A stretch of 64,000 bases of DNA from Paractinoplanes brasiliensis (GTDB lineage: Bacteria; Actinomycetota; Actinomycetes; Mycobacteriales; Micromonosporaceae): assembly GCF_004362215.1 (NCBI RefSeq), contig NZ_SNWR01000002.1:2418001-2482000 (forward strand), given 5' to 3'. Under the pieces are notes generated by a model. It was not told where the DNA came from. It did not search any database and saw nothing but the letters and a program-made list of their open reading frames with translations. Below, piece after piece: positions 16,654-24,242 of the stretch. Both the position numbers and the translations under genes were made by a program. The stretch's first letter is position 1; each line of letters begins with the position of its first letter.

Positions 16654-18735
16654 ATGACGAGCGCGCGACGCCTGGTCTCGGCAACGTCCGTCGTGGTGCT
16701 GGCCCTGGCCGGCGCCCTCACCGCCTCGCCGGCCACGGCCGCGCCGCCCGAGGTCACCTCGCCCGCAACGGCCGCGCCGCCCGAGTTCCCCGCACCGTCC
16801 GGCGCCGCGCCGTCCGAGCTCGCCGCGCCGTCCGGCGCCGTCGACCCCGACACGCCCTGGCGCATGCGGCACTGGCCCCGGACCCAGCCGTGGCAGGTCG
16901 ACGAGGCCGCGACCTTCGGCGCCGGGAACCGCGGTCCGCAGCCGATCGACCCGCAGCGCTACGAACTGCCCGACACGATGACGTGGTCCGACTACCGGCC
17001 GGTGCCGGGCACCAACTGGGCCGACCCCGCCGTACGGGGGTCACAGCGCAATTTCAGCGGCGCCCTCGTGCTCGTCGACTACCCGAACCAGCCGTTCGTC
17101 GTGACGCAGCCCGCGCACTCCACGATCTTCGGCAACCCGTCCGGCGTACAGAACCTCGAACGAGCCGACGTGCCCGGGTTCTACCGCGACTTCCTCAACA
17201 AGCCGGGCCGGCTCAACCGCGGGCACACCATCCACGAGTACTGGATGGAGGACTCCAACGGGCGTTTCGGCATCGAGCTGAACGCGTACGGGGTCTATCA
17301 GATGCCCGCCGAGAGCCACGAGTACGGCATCGAGGCGCAGATGCAGCGCGGCCAGGGCTGCCCGGCCGGTGACACGTGCAACCGCAACCTGCGTGCCGAC
17401 GCCCGCGCCGCCTGGATCGCGGCGGTCGGCGAGGCCGAGGCAGCCAAGTACGACTTCGTCTTCTTCCTCTCCGCGGGCCAGGACGAGTCCGCCACGTGGC
17501 AGGAGTTCGGCCAGATGAAGTTCACCACCAAGGAGGAGGTGACCGACGACTTCGGCCCGCCGGACGAGGCGCTGCCCAACTGGAACGCCACCCGGTACGT
17601 CGACTGGACGTCGTGGCAGGCGTCGGCGAGCATCTGGCCCAACGCGACCCAGGGCAGCTCGTTGCAGGCCGAGAGCTCCGGGATGTCGACCTACGCGCAC
17701 GAGTTCAGCCACATCCTCGGCGTCGGCGACAACTACAACAACCCGTACGGGGTGCCTGCTCGCCGTGACTACAGTGGACCGTGGGAGATGCTGAGCCGCG
17801 GCACGTTCAACGGCCCCGGCGGCCCGCACAGCCGCTGGCTGATCCCCGGAACCGCGGGCTCCTCGATGGGCGCCCAGCACATGCTGCGCAACAAGCTGAA
17901 GCTCGGCATCGCCGGCGACGTCCTGCGGCTGTCCCGCGACGCGCTGGCCCGCTCGGGCGTGGTCGTGACCCGCGTGACGGCTCGGGCGGTCGACCACGGC
18001 CTGGCCGGCATCAACATCACCCTCGACGGCGGCGACCACTCCCCCGCCTGCGACACCGCAACCGACCCCCTCTGCGACGGCGGCGGCTACGACAACTACA
18101 CGCTCGAGGTCGTCGACCGCATGGGCTTCGACTCGTTCACCCCCGACTCGGGCGTGCTGCTGGCCAAGACGAAGAACCAGGACGCGGCCCCGTTCATCTG
18201 GACCATCGACGCCAACCCGCAGGACATCGACAAGGTCGACTTCGTCCGCCCCGACGGCACCCCGCAGATGATGACGATCGGCGACTACCGCCAGCTCTCC
18301 GACGCCCTGTTCCACGCCGGCACGGGCTCCGGCAGCCTCTTCGAGCACATCGACACGGCGAACCGCCTGCATTTCTACGTCCTCGACCGCCACCGGGACA
18401 ACCGCGGAATTCTCTCGTACGACGTGGCGGTGCGCTCCCTCGACGGCGCCGGCCCTTCCGCCCGGGGCGTCAAGGCGTTCCCGGCCGTCGCCCACCCCGA
18501 CGGCTCCGGCTGGGCCAGGTGCGCCATTCCCGTACGCAACACCGGCCGCGCCACCGACGTCTACCGCGTCACCGCCGCGGGCGCTTCCCTCCCCCGTACG
18601 GTGATCGGGGTCCCCGCCGGCAAGACGTCAACGGTCGACGTCCTGGTCAGGAACACCCGCCGTACGCCCGTAACCGTCACCTCGGAGAGCAACCCCTCGG
18701 CCACCACCACGACGACCTGCACCCGTCCGTACTGA
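16654..18735 (+). CDS. Secreted M6 (immune inhibitor A-like) metalloprotease
   Basis: A 693-residue secreted protease. It has a signal peptide (LVSATSVVVLALAGALTASPATAA) followed by Pro/Ala/Ser-rich short repeats (TSPATAAPPE, AAPSELAAPSG). The zinc site is HEFSHILGVGDN (His349, Glu350, His353), with the extended M6 context SGMSTYAHEFSH. M6 enzymes degrade host or environmental proteins. The C-terminal ~100 residues look like a beta-sandwich that may bind substrate or wall. The start at 16654 is preferred; an ATG 9 bases upstream is also in frame. Confidence 0.87.
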   Translation: MTSARRLVSATSVVVLALAGALTASPATAAPPEVTSPATAAPPEFPAPSGAAPSELAAPSGAVDPDTPWRMRHWPRTQPWQVDEAATFGAGNRGPQPIDPQRYELPDTMTWSDYRPVPGTNWADPAVRGSQRNFSGALVLVDYPNQPFVVTQPAHSTIFGNPSGVQNLERADVPGFYRDFLNKPGRLNRGHTIHEYWMEDSNGRFGIELNAYGVYQMPAESHEYGIEAQMQRGQGCPAGDTCNRNLRADARAAWIAAVGEAEAAKYDFVFFLSAGQDESATWQEFGQMKFTTKEEVTDDFGPPDEALPNWNATRYVDWTSWQASASIWPNATQGSSLQAESSGMSTYAHEFSHILGVGDNYNNPYGVPARRDYSGPWEMLSRGTFNGPGGPHSRWLIPGTAGSSMGAQHMLRNKLKLGIAGDVLRLSRDALARSGVVVTRVTARAVDHGLAGINITLDGGDHSPACDTATDPLCDGGGYDNYTLEVVDRMGFDSFTPDSGVLLAKTKNQDAAPFIWTIDANPQDIDKVDFVRPDGTPQMMTIGDYRQLSDALFHAGTGSGSLFEHIDTANRLHFYVLDRHRDNRGILSYDVAVRSLDGAGPSARGVKAFPAVAHPDGSGWARCAIPVRNTGRATDVYRVTAAGASLPRTVIGVPAGKTSTVDVLVRNTRRTPVTVTSESNPSATTTTTCTRPY

Positions 18736-18774
18736 GCGTCGCTTCTCGAGGAGCTGTAACGGCTCTGGGCGCTC

Positions 18775-19410
18775 CTATGTGGCCGACGGTCCGGTTGTGG
18801 CGTACCGGGCGACGACGGTGCGGACGGCCTCGTCGACCACCTGAGCGACGCGTTCGGCGCTCACCTCCCAGCCCGGCACCAGCAGGGCCGGCCAGAACAC
18901 GTAGTTGGAGATCATGCCCAGGAACTGGGTGGCCGCGAGTTCCACGTCGTCGACCTTTACCGTTCCCGCCTTGTGCTCGGCGAGCAGGTAGCCCCGTACG
19001 GACTCGAAGTAGGGCATTTTTCCCTGCGAGAACTGGGCGTTGGCGAGTTCGGGGAATCGTGGCAGCTCGGCGATGACGATGCGGAACAGGTCGGTCATCT
19101 GGGGGCGCCTCAACAACTCGGCGTAGCGGCGGCCGATGGTGCTGAGCCCGTCGACGATGTTGCCCGCCGGCGGTGGGTCCTCCTCGCCGGCGGTCGACCA
19201 GGACTCGGTGACCATGGCGTCGAACAGGGCCGCCTTGGTCGGGAACTGCTTGAACAGGGTGGCCCGGGAAACACCCGAGCGCTCGGCTATGCGCGCCAGC
19301 GACGTCCGGTCGTAGCCCAGCTCAAGGAAGAGCGCGGTCGCGGCGGCCAGGATCAGCGCGCGTTTCTCCCGGGCGATGCGCTGGTGGTACGTCGTCACGA
19401 CCGTGTTCAT
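18775..19410 (-). CDS. TetR-family transcriptional regulator
   Basis: A 211-residue regulator with the HTH region LARIAERSGVSRATLFKQFPTKAALFD. Its C-terminal domain (LFRIVIAELPRFPELA, FLGMISNYVFWPALL) is of the AcrR-like TetR_C type often tied to efflux or lipid-related enzymes. It is divergent from the SDR-deazaflavin operon. Two 20-bp inverted repeats lie in the 102-base intergenic region. Confidence 0.9.
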   Translation of the reverse strand: MNTVVTTYHQRIAREKRALILAAATALFLELGYDRTSLARIAERSGVSRATLFKQFPTKAALFDAMVTESWSTAGEEDPPPAGNIVDGLSTIGRRYAELLRRPQMTDLFRIVIAELPRFPELANAQFSQGKMPYFESVRGYLLAEHKAGTVKVDDVELAATQFLGMISNYVFWPALLVPGWEVSAERVAQVVDEAVRTVVARYATTGPSAT

Positions 19411-19425
19411 GGCCCGAGCATACGA

Positions 19426-19492
19426 GGTGAGTGGCTTGACTCACCACTGCGGCCGACCTAGTCTCGGGCAGAGGTGAGTCACTCGGCTCACC
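19426..19492. promoter_or_regulatory. Twin TetR operators (GGTGAGT-n6-ACTCACC type)
   Basis: GGTGAGT/ACTCACC with a 6-base spacer spans 19426-19445 (perfect 7-bp arms). A second 20-bp copy spans 19473-19492 with one arm mismatch (GGTGAGT/GCTCACC). Centres are 47 bp apart, one near each divergent gene. Confidence 0.8.
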
Positions 19493-19512
19493 ACCGACCG
19501 AAGGACCCTCCG

Positions 19513-20292
19513 ATGCGCCGCTTCGACGACCAGACCGTGCTCGTGACCGGCGGGACCGGTGGCCAGGGCTCGAGCCACGTACGCGCCTTCCACGCCGAGG
19601 GGGCGAACGTGGTGATCGCCGGCATCGACGCCGGCCGCGGCGCCGCCCTCGCCGGCGAGCTCGGGACCCGCTGCCGCTTCACCCACCTCGACGTCACCGA
19701 CGAGAACTCGTGGTCCGCCGCCGTTCAGGCCGCCGAAACCGCCTTCGGCGCCCTGAACGTGCTGGTCAACAACGCGGGCGTCCAGAACCCGCCGGCCCCG
19801 ATCGAGAAGACGGACCAGGCCACCTGGTCGCGCATCCTCGACGTCAACCTCACCGGGACCTTCCTCGGCATCAGAGCCGCCGCCCCCGCCCTGCGCCGCG
19901 CGGCAGGCGGAGCCGTCGTCAACATCGCCTCGACGATGGGGCTGGGCGGCACGGCGCACTACGCGCCGTATGTCGCCAGCAAGTGGGCCGTACGGGGTCT
20001 CACCCGGACCGCGGCGCTCGAGCTCGGCCGCGACCGCATCCGCGTGAACACCATCCACCCCGGCGTGATCGCGACCCCCTTCATCCAGGAGCCGGCAGCG
20101 GGCGCCACCGTGGCGATCGCCGACTTCTACTCGCCCGAGCCGTTCGCCATCCCCCGGCTGGGCGAGCCGGCCGACGTCACCCGGCTTCTGCTTTTCCTGA
20201 CGTCGGCGGAGGCGTCGTTCATCACGGGCTCGGAGTACGTCATCGACGGTGGGCTCCTCCTCGGGCCCGCCCTTCAGAGCGAGGCGGCATGA
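19513..20292 (+). CDS. SDR-family NAD(P)-dependent oxidoreductase
   Basis: A 259-residue short-chain dehydrogenase. The cofactor motif is TGGTGGQG (TGxxxGxG), NNAG is present, and the catalytic residues lie in IASTMG and YVASK. ITGSEYVIDGG closes the domain in the expected way. The start at 19513 is taken because MRRFDDQTVLVTGG begins the Rossmann fold; the upstream in-frame extension overlaps operator sequence. It is translationally coupled (ATGA) to the next gene. Natural substrate unknown; 3-alpha/7-alpha hydroxysteroid-type activity is typical of relatives. Confidence 0.9.
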   Translation: MRRFDDQTVLVTGGTGGQGSSHVRAFHAEGANVVIAGIDAGRGAALAGELGTRCRFTHLDVTDENSWSAAVQAAETAFGALNVLVNNAGVQNPPAPIEKTDQATWSRILDVNLTGTFLGIRAAAPALRRAAGGAVVNIASTMGLGGTAHYAPYVASKWAVRGLTRTAALELGRDRIRVNTIHPGVIATPFIQEPAAGATVAIADFYSPEPFAIPRLGEPADVTRLLLFLTSAEASFITGSEYVIDGGLLLGPALQSEAA

Positions 20293-20741
20293 ACACTCCG
20301 GACAAGACTTGGGGGAACAACCCCGTACGGGACGACATCCGGCGCGCCATCGAGATCACGCCGGCCGCGGGCACCAGCGAACGGATCATCGACATCACGA
20401 CAACGGGACGCCGCAGCGGCCGGCCCCGCCGCATCGAGATCTTCTTCTACCGGGCCGCGGGCAACACCTACCTGTGCAGCGGGGCCGGCGGGGCGGCCAC
20501 CGGCTGGTACGCGAACCTTCTCGCCCATCCCGACTTCACCTTCCACCTGAAGAACGGGATCCGGGCCGACCTACCGGCACGGGCCACGCCGGTCACCGAC
20601 CCGGCCGAACGCCAGGCCGTGCTGGCGGAGATCGTCGCGGACCTCAATCAGCCCCACGATCCCGGCACCATCCGGCCGACCCGGCTCGAGGACTGGGCCA
20701 GCAGCCGGCTGATGCGCATCAGCTTCCGCTCCCAGCCGTGA
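20289..20741 (+). CDS. Deazaflavin (F420)-dependent nitroreductase-family protein
   Basis: A 150-residue split beta-barrel protein. IDITTTGRRSGRPRRIEIFFY is the signature of the Ddn/DUF385 family, in which the TGRRSG loop contacts F420 phosphates. It shares a 4-base ATGA overlap with the SDR stop, so the two form one unit under the divergent TetR. Paired SDR and F420-dependent enzymes suggest reduction of a hydrophobic ketone or enone. A perfect hairpin terminator follows. Confidence 0.85.
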   Translation: MNTPDKTWGNNPVRDDIRRAIEITPAAGTSERIIDITTTGRRSGRPRRIEIFFYRAAGNTYLCSGAGGAATGWYANLLAHPDFTFHLKNGIRADLPARATPVTDPAERQAVLAEIVADLNQPHDPGTIRPTRLEDWASSRLMRISFRSQP

Positions 20742-20753
20742 CCGCACCCCTAC

Positions 20754-20790
20754 GCTGCTGCCCGCCGTGGGCGAGACGGCGGGCAGCAGC
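20754..20790. terminator. Bidirectional hairpin terminator
   Basis: GCTGCTGCCCGCCGT (20754-20768) and its exact complement (20776-20790) enclose a 7-base loop. It serves the F420-type gene (plus strand) and the GH62 gene (minus strand). The same stem core is found after the second GH62 gene at 38450. Confidence 0.85.
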
Positions 20791-20986
20791 GGGTGGGGGG
20801 TCAGCGTTGGCGGGTGAGCAGGCCGGGCCGGTAGGGCAGCAGGCCGTAGTCGCCGCCGGAGCTGGGTGAGCGGCCTTGGTAGAGCAGTTGGAGGTTGCAG
20901 GGGTCGATGGTCATGGTTTGGTCGGCGCTGGTGCGCAGGAGTTCGCCGTGGCTGATGTCGTTGGTCCAGGTGGCGCCGCTGTTGGC
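20777..20986 (-). repeat. 210-bp identical inverted repeat, copy 1
   Basis: The last 186 bases of this GH62 gene plus 24 bases of 3' flank, ending in the terminator arm, are identical base for base to 38254-38463 in opposite orientation. Flanking sequence on both sides diverges abruptly. Confidence 0.92.
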
Positions 20987-22195
20987 TTTGCCGGCGAACG
21001 GGTTGCTCTCGGTGGCGGCGTTGGGGGTCCAGGTGCCGTTGAGGCTGGTGGCGGTGAAGGAGCGGAAGTAGCGGCCGTTGGCGCCGATGGCTTCGACGAT
21101 CATGAGGTATTGGTTCTGGCCTTGGATTTTGTAGACCTGGGGTGCTTCGAACAGGTTGTTGGTGGTGTCGCTCATGATGGTGGTGTAGTTGGAGCCGAAG
21201 CTGCCGGGGAAGTTGCCGATGGGCATGCTGGCGCGGTAGATCTTGCCGTTGTCGCCGGCGAAGAACAGGTACATGTTCTGGCTGTCACCGATCAGCGCCT
21301 GGTCGATGGGTCCGGTGCCGGATCCGGTGATGCTGCCGGTGAACAGGGTCTGCGCCGCGGACCAGCCGTTGGGGTTGGTCGGATCCGTGGACGTCCGGTA
21401 CGAGAACGCCGTCGGTCCCCACTGGTACGCAAGCACCCAGATGCTCTTGGGGGCGAAGTAGAACAGCGAGGGGGCGACGGTGGCGTTGTTCATGGCGTTC
21501 TGGCTGGCGGAGGCCATTTCGGAGTAGTTGGTGAACAGGCCGAAGTTCATGGATCCCCAGCGGGTTCCGGTGTCGTGGGTGGTGGCGTAGACGAGTTGCC
21601 GGCCGTTGTAGGGGGCGACGGTGAAGTCTTTGAGCGACACCCAGCCCGAGCGGGGGTTGGCCAGCGAGCCGGTCGACGACCACCGATACGACGACGGCAA
21701 CGAGCAGGAAGCCGGCGGCGAGGTGGGCGGAGTGGTAGGCGGCGTCGTGGGCGGAGTGGTGGGCGGAGTGGTGGGCGGCGTCGTGGTGCCACCCGTACAC
21801 GCCACCCCGTTCAGCGCGAACGCGGTCGGAACCGGGTTGCTGCTGCCCGACGAGCCGTTGAACCCGAACGACACCGTCGCCCCGGTCCCCACCGAACCGT
21901 TGTAACTCGCATTACGAGCCGTCACCGCCGACCCGCTCTGGGTCACCGTAGCGTTCCACGCCTGCGTCACGCTCTGACCCGCGCCGAACGACCACGTCAG
22001 CGTCCACGACGTCACCGGATCACCCAGGTTGGTGACTGCCACGTCGGCGTTGAAGCCGCCCTGCCACTGCGACGAAATCGCATATCGCACCGAGCACCCG
22101 GCGGCCGCCGCGCTTGCGGGAAGGACCACGGCTGAACCCAGGGCGAGAACACCGGCAGCGGCGAGGCCCACGCCGGTCGTACGGGATCTGTTCAC
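20801..22195 (-). CDS. Secreted GH62 alpha-L-arabinofuranosidase with N-terminal CBM2
   Basis: A 464-residue secreted enzyme. A signal peptide (VLALGSAVVLPASAAAA) is followed by a CBM2 (GCSVRYAISSQWQGGFNADVAV, about residues 33-135) and a Pro/Thr linker made of repeated TTPP units. The GH62 catalytic domain (about 163-464) has CSLPSSYRWSSTGSL, GPIDQALIGD and LFEAPQVYKI. GH62 enzymes remove arabinofuranosyl side groups from arabinoxylan. Its last 186 bases are identical to a second GH62 gene 17 kb away. A CebR-like palindrome lies 40 bases upstream of the start. Confidence 0.95.
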   Translation of the reverse strand: MNRSRTTGVGLAAAGVLALGSAVVLPASAAAAGCSVRYAISSQWQGGFNADVAVTNLGDPVTSWTLTWSFGAGQSVTQAWNATVTQSGSAVTARNASYNGSVGTGATVSFGFNGSSGSSNPVPTAFALNGVACTGGTTTPPTTPPTTPPTTPPTTPPTSPPASCSLPSSYRWSSTGSLANPRSGWVSLKDFTVAPYNGRQLVYATTHDTGTRWGSMNFGLFTNYSEMASASQNAMNNATVAPSLFYFAPKSIWVLAYQWGPTAFSYRTSTDPTNPNGWSAAQTLFTGSITGSGTGPIDQALIGDSQNMYLFFAGDNGKIYRASMPIGNFPGSFGSNYTTIMSDTTNNLFEAPQVYKIQGQNQYLMIVEAIGANGRYFRSFTATSLNGTWTPNAATESNPFAGKANSGATWTNDISHGELLRTSADQTMTIDPCNLQLLYQGRSPSSGGDYGLLPYRPGLLTRQR

Positions 22196-22235
22196 GGCAA
22201 ACGCTCCCTAGAGGATTGGTGCCGATGAATGTTAC

Positions 22236-22247
22236 GGGAGCGCTCCC
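22236..22247. promoter_or_regulatory. CebR-like operator, GH62 promoter
   Basis: GGGAGCGCTCCC, a perfect 12-bp palindrome (CGGGAGCGCTCCCA in context). It matches the core of the TGGGAGCGCTCCCA operator of the cello-oligosaccharide repressor CebR in Streptomyces. The same core precedes the GH10 gene at 33185 and the esterase gene at 44250. Confidence 0.82.
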
Positions 22248-22350
22248 ACGACGTTTCGCGGGTCGAATTCCGAAAAGACCAGCTCACGGCGACGACACCG
22301 GGCCGTAACACCTTTCAGGGCGGCCTTTATCGCGAATGGCTGGAAACAGC

Positions 22351-24177
22351 CTATTCGGATTCGACGCCGGTGCGGCGGGACTTCGCCCGGTACATGGCCG
22401 CGTCCGCCTCCCGGACCAGCGCGTCGGCGTCCGAGAGCGGTGTGCGGTGGGCCCGGGCGACGCCGATGCTCGCCGAGACCACCAACGTCCGGCCGTCCCG
22501 GCGATGGGGACGGTTCAGCGCGGACAGCAGACGCCGGGCGGTGGCCTCCGGAGAACGGCTGTCGTCCAGCAGGACCAGAAATTCGTCACCGCCGAAACGG
22601 CCCGCGGTGCCGTGCCCGCCGAGTTCGGCCCGCAGCCGGTCGGCCACCTCGACCAGGATTCCGTCGCCGACGGCGTGCCCGTACGTGTCGTTGATGTACT
22701 TGAAGCCGTTCAGGTCCACGAAGAGCACGGCCACGTCCGAACCGCGCTGGAGGGCGGCCGCCAGCAACTGCAGGAAATACGCGCGGTTGGGCAGGCCGGT
22801 GAGGTGGTCGTGCAGCGCGCTCGCCCGCAACTGCTCCTCCTGCTCGCGCAGCGTGTGCAGCGCGGCCTGATAGTCCAGCGCCACCGTCAGCAGCGCCGCC
22901 CACTGGTTGATCGGTTCCCGCCCGGTGGCCGCCCGCAGGTCCACCCGGTCGACCGTGGCCAGCAGCCCCCAGTCGCGGTGACCCACCCGGACCGGCACGA
23001 CGAAGGTCAGCGTGCCGGGCTCACCGCGGGCAGCGTCCAGGATCTCGGCCGGTGGGAACCCGCTCGCCGAAACCGGTGGCAGCGGCGGGGGCGCGGGAAC
23101 GGAACGGTCGAAGTGGCCGGCGATCTCCAGGCTCTGGTCGCCGGCGGTCCACAGGCCGAGGCAGCCGGCCCGGGCCGGGGTACGGCGCAACCAGACCAGC
23201 TGCCGGGGATCCTGCTCGTGGCTGCGCAACAGGTCGAGACTCATGTCGTACTGGCTGCTGACCGCGTGCTGCAACCGGACCCGTTCGCGATACTGCGACT
23301 GGCCCTCGGCCCGCAGCGCCGTCACGCCGACCGAGGGCGGGCAGCCGCAGGACTCGCGCACCACCAGCTCCGTCGCCACCTCATGCCGTACGGGTGAACC
23401 GCCGTTGCCGCCGACCGCCGCCAGCAGCGCCTCCGCCGCGGTGGCGCCGACCTGGAACAGGGGCTGCCGCACGGTGGTCAGGCGCGGCACCGTGAACGCC
23501 GCGTCCGAGAGGTCGTCGAAGCCCACCACGGCCTGGTCATCGGGCAGCCGGCAACCGGCCTCGGTCAGCACCCGGAGCAGACCCATCGCGTTCAGGTCGG
23601 TGCCGGTCACGACGGCGGTCGACGGCATCCCGGCCGCGAGCATCGCGTGGGCCGCCCTGGCGCCACCGGCCTCCTGGTTGTCGGTGGCCGCGAAAAGCAG
23701 ATCCGGGTCCGGTTCGATGCCGTACGAGCGCAGCGTCTGCCGGTACGTCTCGTACCGTTCGTGCTGGTCGAGCGCGTTGAGGAAGCCGGCGAACCCGATC
23801 CGGCGGTGGCCGTGCCGGATCAGATGCTCGACCGCGGCCCGCACCCCGACCCGGTTGTCCGGGAACACGGTGGAGCATTCCAGCTCGGGGTAGTCGTGGC
23901 TGACGGCGACGACCGGGCGGCCGGTGGCCTGGATCTCGTGCAGGTACTTGGCGCTCGCCGCGTTCACGATGACGACGAAGCCGGCGGCGTGGTCCCAGGC
24001 CAGCGGGTACGGCGGGTGCGGCGGCTCGGTCAGCTCCACCTGGTCGGTGCCCGCGTCGAGCGTCTGCACGGCGACCACGGTGGCGTCGGCGTCGGCTGCC
24101 GTGCGCGCTATTCCCTCGAGCACCCCGCCGAAATACCACCCGCCCAGGAACGGCGACAGAACCCCCAGAACGGCCAT
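22351..24177 (-). CDS. Diguanylate cyclase with LacI-type sugar-binding sensor domain
   Basis: A 608-residue cytoplasmic protein. Residues 1-~290 are a LacI/periplasmic-binding fold (VLGVLSPFLGGWYFGGVLEG, HRRIGFAGFLNALDQHERY, VVGFDDLSDAAFTVPRLTTVRQP). The HTH normally in front of it is absent and the start at 24177 has a good GGAAGGAG site. A middle region of ~150 residues leads to a short coiled coil (LREQEEQLRASALHDHLTGLPNR) and a GGDEF domain with RFGGDEF intact near residue 530. The residues before GGDEF lack an RxxD inhibitory site. It probably makes c-di-GMP in response to a sugar. It lies directly upstream of the GH62 gene. Confidence 0.87.
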   Translation of the reverse strand: MAVLGVLSPFLGGWYFGGVLEGIARTAADADATVVAVQTLDAGTDQVELTEPPHPPYPLAWDHAAGFVVIVNAASAKYLHEIQATGRPVVAVSHDYPELECSTVFPDNRVGVRAAVEHLIRHGHRRIGFAGFLNALDQHERYETYRQTLRSYGIEPDPDLLFAATDNQEAGGARAAHAMLAAGMPSTAVVTGTDLNAMGLLRVLTEAGCRLPDDQAVVGFDDLSDAAFTVPRLTTVRQPLFQVGATAAEALLAAVGGNGGSPVRHEVATELVVRESCGCPPSVGVTALRAEGQSQYRERVRLQHAVSSQYDMSLDLLRSHEQDPRQLVWLRRTPARAGCLGLWTAGDQSLEIAGHFDRSVPAPPPLPPVSASGFPPAEILDAARGEPGTLTFVVPVRVGHRDWGLLATVDRVDLRAATGREPINQWAALLTVALDYQAALHTLREQEEQLRASALHDHLTGLPNRAYFLQLLAAALQRGSDVAVLFVDLNGFKYINDTYGHAVGDGILVEVADRLRAELGGHGTAGRFGGDEFLVLLDDSRSPEATARRLLSALNRPHRRDGRTLVVSASIGVARAHRTPLSDADALVREADAAMYRAKSRRTGVESE

Positions 24178-24242
24178 CGCGCTCCTTCCGCGCCCCACTG
24201 CGTCGACAGGGGACAATACCGCGTTCGTCACACCAAAGTGGA

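Noticed and set aside
21710..21795. Short tandem repeats that look array-like
   Set aside because: They encode the TTPP linker of the GH62 enzyme; the same holds for 43310-43380 (esterase linker). No CRISPR repeat-spacer pattern exists.
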